DNA from: Thermoactinomyces intermedius
GTDB lineage: Bacteria > Bacillota > Bacilli > Thermoactinomycetales > Thermoactinomycetaceae
NCBI RefSeq assembly: GCF_016055025.1
Contig: NZ_JAECVW010000009.1
Reading direction: 5' to 3' (one strand)
Length of the DNA stretch: 64,000 nt
The notes beneath the pieces are model-generated. The model worked only from the letters and a program-made list of their open reading frames with translations, was not told the origin of the DNA and did not search any database. This document shows, one piece after another, positions 44,093 to 52,696 of the stretch (positions are counted from its first letter, which is position 1; each line of letters starts with the position of its first letter). The position numbers and the translations under genes are program-made.

Positions 44093-45547
44093 TTACTCCT
44101 GATCCGGTTCCAGTTGACAAGATTCAAGCGGAACCATTTTTGTTTTCTTTTTCCATTTGAAACCGAGCCACAGGCAGATGAAGATCGGCAGGCCGATATA
44201 GGAGACCACCAGCCGGTACCAGTCGAAGGCTTCTCCCGTGAAAGCCTGATAATCTTGTCCCAGGATCACCACCAAACACAGGAAGAAAGCAAACAACGGC
44301 CCAAACGGGAACAACCTCGCCCGGTAAGGAAGAACATCCAGGCTTTTTCCCTGGGCAGCAAAAGCGCGGCGGAACCGGTAATGGCTGATCGCAATGCCGA
44401 GCCAAGCCAAAAATCCGGACAACCCCGAAGCATTGAGCAACCAGATGTAAATGGTTCCGTCACCGACCAGCGACGCCAAAAATGCAAACGCCCCGACCAG
44501 TGCCGTCAACAGCAATGCATAAACCGGCACTCCACGCCGGTTCACTTTGCTGAACACTTTCGGCGCTTTTCCTTCTCTCGCCAACTGCCACAACATCCGG
44601 GTGGAAGCATACATGCCGGAATTTCCCGCGGAAAGGACCGCCGTCAGAATCACCGCATTCATCACCGAAGCGGCAAAGGCAAAACCGGCCCGTTCAAACA
44701 CCATGGTAAACGGGCTTTTGGCCACCTGGTCCACATCGCCGCCCGCCAGATTCGGGTGGGTGTAAGGCAAAATCAAACCGATCACAAGGATGGTCAACGT
44801 ATAAAAAAGCAAAATCCTCCAGAAAATCTGCCGGACCGCCTTCGGGATGTTTTTGCCGGGATTTTCACTTTCACCCGCTGCAATCCCGACCAACTCCGTT
44901 CCCTGGAATGAAAAACCTGCAATCATAAACACGCCGACGGTGGCCATCCATCCGCCGTGAAATGGTGCGTCACCGATGGTAAAATTCTTGAAGCCGATCG
45001 GTTCGCCTCCCATGATGCCGAGAATCATCAAAAATCCGATAACCAAAAAGATGATGACGGTCGATACCTTGATGAAAGAGAACCAATATTCTGACTCTCC
45101 GTATCCTTTGACGGAAAGAAGATTCAATCCCAGCATCAATGCCAGGAAAATGGCGCTCCAAATCACGCCCGGCACATCCGGGAACCAATATTTCATAATC
45201 AACGCACCGGCAGACAATTCGACTGCAATGGTAATGGCCCAGTTATACCAATAATTCCATCCCATCGCAAATCCCAATGCCGGATCCACAAACCGGCTTG
45301 CATACGTGCTGAAAGAACCGGACACCGGCATGTACGCAGCCATTTCCCCCAAGCTGGTCATCAAGAAGTAAACCATCATGCCGATCGCCATATAAGCAAC
45401 CAGCGCACCCCCCGGGCCGGCTTCCTGAATCGCCGCTCCGCTGGCGAGAAAGATCCCGGTCCCGATGGATCCGCCAATGGCGATCATCGACATATGCCTG
45501 GACTTCAATCCTTTTTTTAATTGTCGGTCATCACTTGAATTGGACAT
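44093..45547 (-). CDS. Amino acid permease, probable lysine transporter (LysP-like, APC family)
   Basis: Twelve-helix APC permease of the amino acid transporter (AAT) subfamily, 484 residues. LKSRHMSMIAIGGSIGTGIFL is the signature near residue 20, with YWYNWAITIAVELSAG and GFSFQGTELVGIAAGESENP later. The lysine riboswitch in its leader makes lysine the likely substrate. It stands divergent to a LysE-type exporter. The start ATG is MSNSSDDRQLKKG. Confidence 0.92.
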   Translation of the reverse strand: MSNSSDDRQLKKGLKSRHMSMIAIGGSIGTGIFLASGAAIQEAGPGGALVAYMAIGMMVYFLMTSLGEMAAYMPVSGSFSTYASRFVDPALGFAMGWNYWYNWAITIAVELSAGALIMKYWFPDVPGVIWSAIFLALMLGLNLLSVKGYGESEYWFSFIKVSTVIIFLVIGFLMILGIMGGEPIGFKNFTIGDAPFHGGWMATVGVFMIAGFSFQGTELVGIAAGESENPGKNIPKAVRQIFWRILLFYTLTILVIGLILPYTHPNLAGGDVDQVAKSPFTMVFERAGFAFAASVMNAVILTAVLSAGNSGMYASTRMLWQLAREGKAPKVFSKVNRRGVPVYALLLTALVGAFAFLASLVGDGTIYIWLLNASGLSGFLAWLGIAISHYRFRRAFAAQGKSLDVLPYRARLFPFGPLFAFFLCLVVILGQDYQAFTGEAFDWYRLVVSYIGLPIFICLWLGFKWKKKTKMVPLESCQLEPDQE

Positions 45548-45593
45548 AAAAAAGTATCTCTCCCTTTCTTAAGCCGAGGTCCGGCAGGAAAAA

Positions 45594-45625
45594 ACAAAAA
45601 AACCGTCACTTCTGGATGGGACGGT
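45594..45625 (-). terminator. Riboswitch-controlled terminator
   Basis: ACCGTC (45620-45625 side) and GACGGT (45602-45607 side), read on minus, followed by seven Ts. It stands between the lysine aptamer and the permease start, as the expression platform. Confidence 0.85.
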
Positions 45626-45649
45626 ATGATGAAACCCACACCAAACCCC

Positions 45650-45862
45650 CGCAAGATAGCGCACCACGTTTGTCTGGGCAAGAACAAACGTGACAGTGCT
45701 GACCCTGTTTGGAATCAGCCCCAGCTTGTCCGCCTGGAGCAAGCGAACAAACTTCGGCGACTTTTCCTTTCCCTTGCAGTCATCAAACGAAACTCCAAAT
45801 TCTCGTGCAAAGTACTGATAAAAGCCGCAACCTCTACCTCACCGAGAGAAATCGATGAGGGT
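45650..45862 (-). promoter_or_regulatory. Lysine riboswitch (L box)
   Basis: Read on the minus strand, the leader has the conserved L-box blocks in order: GAGGTAGAGGTTGCG, AAGGGAAAGGAAAAGTCGCC followed by GAAG, GGGGCTG, then GGTGCGCTATCTT. The P1 arms GAGGTAG (45834-45840) and CTATCTT (45653-45659) pair with wobbles. An intrinsic terminator follows, so lysine binding is expected to stop transcription of the permease. Confidence 0.92.
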
Positions 45863-45887
45863 AAATATGCACTTGTAACTTATTCTT

Positions 45888-45916
45888 AGTATAAATGAAA
45901 ACATATGGATTTACAA
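45888..45916 (-). promoter_or_regulatory. Promoter of the lysine permease leader
   Basis: Minus-strand TTGTAA (45911-45916), 17-nt spacer, TATACT (45888-45893), about 25 nt before the aptamer. Confidence 0.6.
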
Positions 45917-46001
45917 TGGTAATTCCTTCAATACCTGTTCCGTCCCGACATACCGGATCCATTTTGTTGTTGTTTTTTTTCCAAGACAAGCATAGATATA
46001 G

Positions 46002-46014
46002 TGACAAGTTGTCA
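46002..46014. promoter_or_regulatory. 13-bp palindrome before the LysE-type exporter
   Basis: TGACAAGTTGTCA is a perfect palindrome. It overlaps a TATAGT hexamer (45997-46002) that could be the plus-strand -10, a repressor-like position. Confidence 0.45.
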
Positions 46015-46030
46015 TAAAGGAGTCGTATGC

Positions 46031-46627
46031 ATGGAAACGTGGATGGGCTATTTTATATTGGGATTTGCTTTGTCCACCCCAATCGGACCGGTCAACATCG
46101 AGATGATCCGGCAAGGGATTTCAAGCGGTTTTTATCCTTCCTGGCTGGTCGGCTTGGGAGATGTGATCTCCAACCTGTTGATTGTCGGCATCATTCTTTA
46201 CGGCTTTTCCAGCGGCATTGTGGATTTGTCGTATCTGGCGTTCATAGCGGTCGCGGGCGGGGCTTACCTGATTTATTTGGGGACGTCGAATCTGAAAACC
46301 AAGTTGTCCATTTCGTCGTGGCCCCGGCCTGTCCATCTTCTTGCCAAGGGATTTGTCCTTGGGTTCATCAATCCCATGGATTTTCTCTCCTGGTCCGGTG
46401 TGTACAGCACCATTCATCAGCGGCCTTTGTCGTTTCTGATCACGGCTTTTACTTATCTGATGATCGGTTGCGGAATGTGGAATCTCCTCTTATCTTTGTC
46501 GGTCAGTTGGTGCCGGCCTTACATCAAGCCGGCCTTTATCCAGGGATTTCAACTGATTTCCGGACTCATTCTTTGCGGCTACGGCATTTTTTTGGCTTGG
46601 TTCGGCTTCAAAATGCTTGTTCAATAA
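46031..46627 (+). CDS. LysE/RhtB family amino acid exporter
   Basis: Six-helix LysE-type exporter, 198 residues. The N-terminal FALSTPIGPVNIEMIRQG is the family signature (xPGP-like), with AVAGGAYLIYLG and FINPMDFLSWSG further on. The ATG at 46031 follows AAGGAG. It is divergent from the lysine-riboswitch permease, so an import/export pair for lysine or a related amino acid is likely (inference). Confidence 0.88.
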   Translation: METWMGYFILGFALSTPIGPVNIEMIRQGISSGFYPSWLVGLGDVISNLLIVGIILYGFSSGIVDLSYLAFIAVAGGAYLIYLGTSNLKTKLSISSWPRPVHLLAKGFVLGFINPMDFLSWSGVYSTIHQRPLSFLITAFTYLMIGCGMWNLLLSLSVSWCRPYIKPAFIQGFQLISGLILCGYGIFLAWFGFKMLVQ

Positions 46628-46639
46628 TCCTTTCCGGAA

Positions 46640-47164
46640 TCACCGGTTTTCACGTTTTGCTTTTCTTTTAATCTTCCCGAATGGTTTGTAATAGGTGACC
46701 AGGGTCATCATGACTATCGCCGCCACATTGAAGATGGCGCCCAAAGTCAAGGAAATGCTGGTCCGATGGAAAGAGGCATTTTCTAAAGCTGCCAAATGAT
46801 ATTTCTCCGCGGTCTCGATCAAAAAAGACAACCCGTCACTCAGAAACAGGATACCGAGCAAAATAATGAGGAAAGTCGTTACCAACTTGATTAACACCCA
46901 GTAATGCTTCGTCAATCCCCAATGGGTCCAGACCGACAGCATCAGGCCGGTGATCAGGACCACCATGGCCGGATATTTGATCAGCGTGCCATCAATCATG
47001 TGCATACTTGAAAGTGTGTAATAAAGCTGTTCCCCATTTTCCGCGTTTCCCATGTAAATCCCCAGGATCAACATTCCCAACGTTCCGCCAAACCATGCCA
47101 TGGCCCCCAGCACATGTATGGAAACCAATAAATGCTTTTTTCTCATATTTAACCGGTAACCCAT
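46640..47164 (-). CDS. Membrane protein (CopD/DUF2269-like)
   Basis: 174-residue protein with four or five helices. Helix 1 HVLGAMAWFGGTLGMLILG resembles the start of the 43598-44050 protein, so the two are probably distant paralogues. AAAGGAGG lies 8 nt before the ATG. Follows the small DUF5957-like gene by 35 nt. Function unknown. Confidence 0.75.
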   Translation of the reverse strand: MGYRLNMRKKHLLVSIHVLGAMAWFGGTLGMLILGIYMGNAENGEQLYYTLSSMHMIDGTLIKYPAMVVLITGLMLSVWTHWGLTKHYWVLIKLVTTFLIILLGILFLSDGLSFLIETAEKYHLAALENASFHRTSISLTLGAIFNVAAIVMMTLVTYYKPFGKIKRKAKRENR

Positions 47165-47199
47165 CAAAATATCCTCCTTTCTGCTCTATTCCTCCAACT

Positions 47200-47430
47200 T
47201 CACCTGTTTTCCACCGATCCATTCCCGGATGAATGGCGATGTTTCCATTGGCGCCAATCGATCACGGGAACGGCAACCGCGCCCGCCAACGCACACAGAT
47301 AGGGAAGAAACGGAATTCCAAACGGCTTGAAAAAGAATTGGAAACTGAAAATGCCGATGACGCTGGACAACAAAACGCCGATGATAAATCCGCCCAAAAT
47401 CCCCGTGACAGCGGCAATCATGATTCTCAT
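47200..47430 (-). CDS. Small two-helix membrane protein (DUF5957-like)
   Basis: 76-residue protein: helix 1 IAAVTGILGGFIIGVLLSSVIG and helix 2 PFLPYLCALAGAVAVPVI, with a basic tail. The pattern GGF-x-GVLLS and FGIPFLP fits the small family I know as DUF5957. The ATG at 47430 is preferred for GGAGGGAAAAGGGG upstream. Confidence 0.7.
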   Translation of the reverse strand: MRIMIAAVTGILGGFIIGVLLSSVIGIFSFQFFFKPFGIPFLPYLCALAGAVAVPVIDWRQWKHRHSSGNGSVENR

Positions 47431-47602
47431 CCCCTTTTCCCTCCTTCCGGTCATGACATCAAAGCGGTGCAAGCAATGCATGAAAAACACCCGATCCCTT
47501 TAAAACCTATTGATTCTTTTGGCGGTGCCTTTCTTTCAACCGCTCCAAACGCAGTTTAACAGACCAAAATAAACACCACACAAACGCAATCTTAACAGCA
47601 CC

Positions 47603-48688
47603 TTAATTTTTATACGGAAACCAAAGAGTGATCCGGGTGCCTTCATTCTGCTTGCTTTCCACTTGGATGAAGCCCTGCATCCTCTCGATGAATTGCTTGG
47701 CAATCACCATGCCGAGCCCGGAACCCAACGCGGACCGGTCGGTGGGGGTTCCCCGGTAATAGCGGTCGAACAAATGTTGAATGGTTTTCCGGTCCATTCC
47801 CTTGCCATGATCCTGAATCACGATCAAAAGCTTGTCTTCTTTCAATTCGGTTGTCACCTGAATGGTTGTTTCCGGGGGATTATGCCGAATGGCATTCATG
47901 ACGAGGTTTTCCAGTGCCCTTTTGAGCAAATGTTCGTCAAACGTCCACCGGATCTCCCTGGCCGGGGATTTGAATCGGATATCATACCGGTCCGCCAGGG
48001 GATGTTTTTTAAGATCGGCCAAAACCCGTTCCAAAAAGGTAACCAGGTTTAAGGTGCGCTCATTCAAGGGAATTTGGCGTTCTTCCAATTGGTAAACGAT
48101 GCTCAAATCTTGGATCAATTGCTCAATATGGATCGATTTTTCCTCAATGATCCGGCTGAACTCTTTCACTTCTGCTTCTTCCCAGGTATGATCCGAGCGG
48201 AGCATCGCCGCATACCCTTTGATGTAAGATAAAGGGGTTTTCAAATCATGGGCGATGCCGGAAGCCCAGTTTCTCCTCGATTCTTCAAGCGCTTGACGCT
48301 CCTTTTCGACGGAATGAAGCCGTTCGGTCAAATTGCCCAGTTTCGATTCCAATTCCAAAAACACCCCGAACTTCCGGGCGGCCAGATTTGGAAAATCCGG
48401 CTTTTGAAATTTCCCTTCGGAAAGGTTCTCAATCCATTGGATCAGAAAAAAGAGCGGCTTGCTGATTTTCCTCCCCAAAAAGATCCCGATCATCATAAAA
48501 ATCACGACAAAGGAACATAAATACAAGCCGATCAGCAGAGGGACACGGGTTCCCACCGGGATCTGAAGAAGCTTGTGAATCAGCAGGACAACAACCGGAA
48601 CCACCGTCAACCCTGAAAGCAAAAGAACGCCTCCGACAGCCAGCAAAATCGCCACAAACTGGAGGGATATTTTGTATTTGAGGTCCAT
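47603..48688 (-). CDS. Sensor histidine kinase (two-component system B)
   Basis: 361-residue intramembrane-sensing kinase: two helices near the N-terminus with almost no external loop, HAMP-like linker, H-box GIAHDLKTPLSYIKGYAAML near residue 145, N-box NLVMNAIRHNP, G1 DHGKGM and G2 GSGLGMVIAKQFIE. The short sensor resembles kinases that answer to envelope or antibiotic stress (family analogy). The ATG shares one base with the regulator stop (TGATG). Confidence 0.92.
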   Translation of the reverse strand: MDLKYKISLQFVAILLAVGGVLLLSGLTVVPVVVLLIHKLLQIPVGTRVPLLIGLYLCSFVVIFMMIGIFLGRKISKPLFFLIQWIENLSEGKFQKPDFPNLAARKFGVFLELESKLGNLTERLHSVEKERQALEESRRNWASGIAHDLKTPLSYIKGYAAMLRSDHTWEEAEVKEFSRIIEEKSIHIEQLIQDLSIVYQLEERQIPLNERTLNLVTFLERVLADLKKHPLADRYDIRFKSPAREIRWTFDEHLLKRALENLVMNAIRHNPPETTIQVTTELKEDKLLIVIQDHGKGMDRKTIQHLFDRYYRGTPTDRSALGSGLGMVIAKQFIERMQGFIQVESKQNEGTRITLWFPYKN

Positions 48689-49395
48689 CACCGTCTCTCC
48701 TTATCTGATACCGCGAGCATATATCCCAATCCCCTGATGTTTTTTAAATACACCGGGTGCTTCGGGTCCTTTTCGATTTTTTGCCGCAACCGCCTGATAT
48801 GCACCATGACGGTGTTTTCCTTTCCCACTGTCGGATAATCCCCCCATACGTGCTCATAAAGGCTGTCCACACTGAACACCTGATTGGGATGCTCACACAA
48901 GAATTTCAGCAACTCAAATTCCTTCGCCGGGCATTTCACTTCTTTCCCGTCCACCACCAATTTCGCCTGGTCCATGTACAACACAAAATGATCGGTGCGA
49001 AATTCGCGAAGCCGGGAATTCAGGCGTCTTTGCCGGTGTAAAATCGCTTTGATCCGGGCAACCACTTCCAAGGGATTAAACGGTTTGGTGATATAATCGT
49101 CCGCTCCCATGGAAAAACCGGTCAATTTATCCATATCCGCCGTGCGGGCCGTCAAAAAAAGGATGGGAACGTCGGTCATTTCCCGGATTTGCCGGCACAG
49201 CCGGAAGCCGTCTGTATCCGGCAGCATCACATCCAGCAAAATCAAGTCCACCGGGTTGTTTCTGATTTTCTCCAACGCTTCTTCGCCGGAGGTGGCCTCA
49301 AGGATCCTTTCGAATCCTTCTTTTTCCAGCAGCCGTCTCATCATTTGAATGATGCCGGTCTCATCATCCACCATCAACAGCGTCTCCCTCATCAT
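48688..49395 (-). CDS. OmpR-type response regulator (system B)
   Basis: 235-residue regulator: LLMVDDE, phospho-acceptor LILLDVMLPDTDG near residue 52, YITKPFNPLEV, and a winged helix with CPAKEFELLKFLCEHP and KENTVMVHIRRLRQKIEKDP. The start is set by AAAGGGGAAAA before ATGATG; the first or second ATG may be used. It lies between its kinase and the MFS efflux gene. Confidence 0.93.
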   Translation of the reverse strand: MMRETLLMVDDETGIIQMMRRLLEKEGFERILEATSGEEALEKIRNNPVDLILLDVMLPDTDGFRLCRQIREMTDVPILFLTARTADMDKLTGFSMGADDYITKPFNPLEVVARIKAILHRQRRLNSRLREFRTDHFVLYMDQAKLVVDGKEVKCPAKEFELLKFLCEHPNQVFSVDSLYEHVWGDYPTVGKENTVMVHIRRLRQKIEKDPKHPVYLKNIRGLGYMLAVSDKERR

Positions 49396-49424
49396 TTTTC
49401 CCCTTTCTTCTTCATTCATGAAAA

Positions 49425-49463
49425 CAAACCCCCTGAAGCGGCGCTTCCCCTTCAAGGGGTTTG
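49425..49463 (-). terminator. Terminator after the resistance locus
   Basis: AAACCCC...GGGGTTT with inner TGAAG/CTTCA pairing. On the minus strand TGTTTTC follows. It separates the MFS gene from two-component system B. Confidence 0.75.
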
Positions 49464-49477
49464 GACGCAAGATGAAA

Positions 49478-50710
49478 TCAAGCCGGTTTCCCCGCTTTTA
49501 ACAGCACTTTGTTCTTTCCCAAAAACATGGCCAGCATGCACATCAACAAGCCCGTGCCGGCCAAAATCCATTCAATTTCGATCCAATCGGCAACCGGTCC
49601 GAAAACAAGCATCCCAACCGGCATCATGGAAGTGGAGATCATACTGAATACCCCAAACACCCTTCCTGTATAATTTTCCTCAATCTTTTCCTGCAACAAG
49701 ACTGTTGTCGGCGTATTGAAAAAGGGCATGGCCACCCCGAATAAACCCATGACCAACAAGTAAATCCAAAAGTCGGGAACCAATCCCAGTGCCAAAGTGC
49801 AAATCCCCATGATAAAGCCGGAGAGAGCCATCGTATGGACTTTATTGCCTAAGCCTCCCCATAAGGCGATCAAACCTCCCCCTGCCATCATCCCGACGGA
49901 AAAAGTGATTTCAATGGCCGTCAACCGCCACACATCATCCCCAAAACTCCGGGTCACCTGCAGCGGGGTTAAAAACGAAGCCGGGGCAATCAACACAAAG
50001 AATACAGCGAAGTACGAAAAGAAGCTCTTTAAAAAAGCATGTTTTTTAATATACGCGATCCCTTCGGTGACATCGCTGTAATAAGTGGTTTTCTGTTTTT
50101 CGGACGCCTTTTGGTGAACCGGAATGTGAACCCATGCCAGCATGATGAAAACCGCAACGGCGGCCGTGAGAACATCCACAAAGAAAACCGCTTCAATGGA
50201 GGCCATGGTGATGAGTGCCGCACTCACCATGGGGGAAACCAGCATGATCAATGACTGGAGGCTTCCGTTGATTCCATTCACCTTCGTCAGATGATCCTTC
50301 GGAACCAATTGCGGCAATACCGCGCCAACAGTGGGAGTTTGAAAGCCCGTCCCGATTGCGCGGACAGCGGAGATGACAAAAAGCAGCCAAACCGCATCAT
50401 ATCCCGCAAGAAACAAAATGGCGAGGATCAACGTGGCCAAGGCAATCATGGCATCCGACCCGATGATCAACATTTTGCGGTTGAAACGGTCTGCCCACAC
50501 CCCGGCAACCGGCGAGAGAAGAAAAGTGGGAACAAAACCGCAAAGAATATAGATGGTCATCATCACACCGGACCGGGTATCCAAGGTGATATACCACAGG
50601 ATGGCATATTGCACGAGCGATGAGCCAAACAGGGAAATGGTCTGGCTGGTTAAAAAAAGGACAATCTCCCGTTTCCATTGTTCTTTCCTCTGTTCATGGA
50701 TAAAATTCAT
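49478..50710 (-). CDS. MFS efflux transporter (macrolide-efflux Mef-like)
   Basis: Twelve-helix MFS protein of 410 residues. REIVLFLTSQTISLFGSSLVQYAILWYIT and PVAGVWADRFNRKMLIIGSD are typical of the MefA/macrolide-efflux group. AAAAGGGCG precedes the ATG. It starts 34 nt after the ABC-F stop, so it is probably co-transcribed and adds drug export to the streptogramin locus. The substrate is inferred. Confidence 0.85.
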   Translation of the reverse strand: MNFIHEQRKEQWKREIVLFLTSQTISLFGSSLVQYAILWYITLDTRSGVMMTIYILCGFVPTFLLSPVAGVWADRFNRKMLIIGSDAMIALATLILAILFLAGYDAVWLLFVISAVRAIGTGFQTPTVGAVLPQLVPKDHLTKVNGINGSLQSLIMLVSPMVSAALITMASIEAVFFVDVLTAAVAVFIMLAWVHIPVHQKASEKQKTTYYSDVTEGIAYIKKHAFLKSFFSYFAVFFVLIAPASFLTPLQVTRSFGDDVWRLTAIEITFSVGMMAGGGLIALWGGLGNKVHTMALSGFIMGICTLALGLVPDFWIYLLVMGLFGVAMPFFNTPTTVLLQEKIEENYTGRVFGVFSMISTSMMPVGMLVFGPVADWIEIEWILAGTGLLMCMLAMFLGKNKVLLKAGKPA

Positions 50711-50744
50711 TCGGTTTCACGCCCTTTTCTTTTTGCTGAACGTT

Positions 50745-52307
50745 TTAATCTGTTTCCAATTTCTTTTTTTCTGCCAGCAGCCTTTGAAATTCCTTTTCCA
50801 GCTCTTCGGAAGGCTCCACGCTCAGCCGGCTGAGCACCTCGGATATTTTGGTTTCAAGCAACAGCCGCCGGTCCTCCCCGGCATCCCTCTCCTTTTTCCG
50901 CCCGGACTGCCGGTTCTTTTCATCCGGCCGGTCCAAAAAACGAATTTCCCGGTTTTTGATCTCCAAGATCCGGGTTGCCAGCTTTTTCACAAAACGCCGG
51001 TCGTGGGTGACAAAGATGACCGTGCCTTCGTACTCTTGAAGGAGGGATTCCAAAGCCTCCACTGCTTCAATATCCAAGAAGTTCGTCGGTTCGTCCAAAA
51101 CGAGGGTGTTGATGTCACTGACAAATACTTTGGCCAATGCCACTTTGACCCGTTCCCCGCCGCTTAACACTTCCACTTTTTTATAAACATCGTCCCTCCG
51201 GAAATGCAACCGGGCAAGCACAGTGCGGATCAACGTCTCATCCTGCTTGGAAGTGGAACGGACATTTTCCAAAATCGATTCTTTCAGATCCAGAATGTTG
51301 AGATTCTGGCTGAAATAACCGATTTTCACAGACGGTGAAACCGTGATTCCCTCATCCTGGCGGATGATCTTTTGGATCAGCGTGGTTTTTCCGGCACCGT
51401 TCGGTCCGGTGACGGCTATCTTCTCCCCTCCGCGCACATCAAAACGCGCCGGCTTCCACAAAAGCTTGTTGCCCGCCATCCCGGAAACATCCAGCACCCG
51501 GATCACCACTCTTCCCTTCATGGCTTCCTGGTGGGGCAAACTCATCTTGACCGGCGTGATTTCTCTCGGTTTTTCCACCTTCTCCAGTTTTTCCAGACGG
51601 GTTTCCATGGCTTTTTTGGCTTTTTCCAATTTCTTTTGTTTTTTGGCAAAGTAGGGTTTGGCCTTCTTCGCTTCAATCCGGTTGGCGTTTTTCGGTATTT
51701 TGGTCGCTCTCTGCGCTTTTTGTTCTTTCATTCGCAGCGCTTCTTCCAATTGCCTTTTCTTCTTGGCATATTTTTCGTATGCCTGGATCTGTTGTGCTCT
51801 TTCCAATTCCTTTTGACGGACGTAATCCGAATAATTTCCTTTAAAGGTTTTGATCTTGCCTTCATCAATCTCCCAAATGGTCGTACAAAGTGTATCCAGG
51901 AACTCCCGGTCATGGGAAACGACCACAAAGGCCCCCGGCCAGTTTTTCAGCTTCTTTTCCAACCATTCGATATGCCCGGTGTCCAAATGAGTGGTCGGCT
52001 CATCCAAAAACAAAATCTCCGGATCCTTCCCCAAGGCTTGCAAAAGATATTCCTGGGCCAATTCACCGCCACTTTTGGTTGAATCCTGCCGTTTGATCTG
52101 CGGCAAAAATTCAACCGTGGCCCGGCTGATCACTTGGCCTTGATCCGGAATGAGCTGACCCGTCAACGTCTTGAGCAACGTGGTTTTTCCACTGCCATTT
52201 TTGCCGACCAAACCGATCCGGTCCCGGTGATCAATGATCAACCTTTTCACGTCAAACAACAAACGGTCTTTGACATACAGCTTCAAATCACGCGCTTCCA
52301 GCAACAT
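50745..52307 (-). CDS. Antibiotic-resistance ABC-F protein (Vga/Vml/Msr-like)
   Basis: Ribosome-protection ABC-F ATPase of 520 residues without membrane helices. Walker A GKNGSGKT near residue 35, a first signature TKSGGELAQ only about 65 residues later (short first cassette as in Vga/Msr), LFLDEPTTHLD; a long basic coiled interdomain linker (about 190-290) that reaches the drug site in known members; second Walker A GPNGAGKT, LSGGERVKVALA and LVLDEPTNFLD. The ATG has GGAG 9 nt upstream. The long leader holds its own promoter, a terminator and an antiterminator segment. Exact drug profile unknown. Confidence 0.88.
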   Translation of the reverse strand: MLLEARDLKLYVKDRLLFDVKRLIIDHRDRIGLVGKNGSGKTTLLKTLTGQLIPDQGQVISRATVEFLPQIKRQDSTKSGGELAQEYLLQALGKDPEILFLDEPTTHLDTGHIEWLEKKLKNWPGAFVVVSHDREFLDTLCTTIWEIDEGKIKTFKGNYSDYVRQKELERAQQIQAYEKYAKKKRQLEEALRMKEQKAQRATKIPKNANRIEAKKAKPYFAKKQKKLEKAKKAMETRLEKLEKVEKPREITPVKMSLPHQEAMKGRVVIRVLDVSGMAGNKLLWKPARFDVRGGEKIAVTGPNGAGKTTLIQKIIRQDEGITVSPSVKIGYFSQNLNILDLKESILENVRSTSKQDETLIRTVLARLHFRRDDVYKKVEVLSGGERVKVALAKVFVSDINTLVLDEPTNFLDIEAVEALESLLQEYEGTVIFVTHDRRFVKKLATRILEIKNREIRFLDRPDEKNRQSGRKKERDAGEDRRLLLETKISEVLSRLSVEPSEELEKEFQRLLAEKKKLETD

Positions 52308-52345
52308 TTGTATCATCTCCGTACCTGTTGTATTTTTTGGGAGAC

Positions 52346-52380
52346 GAAAAAAGCCTCCCATCTTTTTAAGAATAGGAGGC
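52346..52380 (-). terminator. Attenuator terminator before the ABC-F gene
   Basis: Minus-strand GCCTCC (52375-52380) and GGAGGC (52353-52358), followed by six Ts, 40-50 nt before the ABC-F start codon. Confidence 0.85.
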
Positions 52381-52613
52381 ATAAATAAGGCACGGGTGTA
52401 CAGACCGTCAACAGACAAAAGATCCATACCACCGGATTCACTTGTTATCAAAAACGGGTGATGCCAATCCTATTCTTAAAAGACACATTGAAGGCAGCAC
52501 AAAGAAGCAGACTTCCCCTCTGCCAAAAAATCCTTCAATCCATCTGCTTTCAAAAATAGGATTAGCACTTCATCGTCCCGATGTTCACCCTTCCGTACAT
52601 ATGATTTAACAGC

Positions 52614-52643
52614 ATAATAAACCAGAAAGAGAAGATTTGTCAA
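52614..52643 (-). promoter_or_regulatory. Promoter of the ABC-F transcript
   Basis: Minus-strand TTGACA (52638-52643), an 18-nt spacer and TATTAT (52614-52619). Confidence 0.7.
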
Positions 52644-52696
52644 ATGATAAGACGCGATTCGCATCCGGTTTTCTCAAAAAACACCCGTTTTCTCCT

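Larger units (their letters stand above)
52308..52696 (-). promoter_or_regulatory. Attenuation leader of the ABC-F gene
   Basis: About 300-nt leader. Promoter at 52614-52643, a 30-codon frame 52476-52568, an antiterminator segment 52468-52483, a terminator 52346-52380, then the ribosome-binding site. The antiterminator segment is complementary to 52361-52377, which spans the loop and one arm of the terminator. This is the layout of ribosome-mediated attenuation. Confidence 0.7.

Noticed and set aside
45911..46114. A 67-codon minus-strand frame between the lysine leader and the exporter gene
   Set aside because: It crosses the divergent promoter region and lacks a ribosome-binding site.
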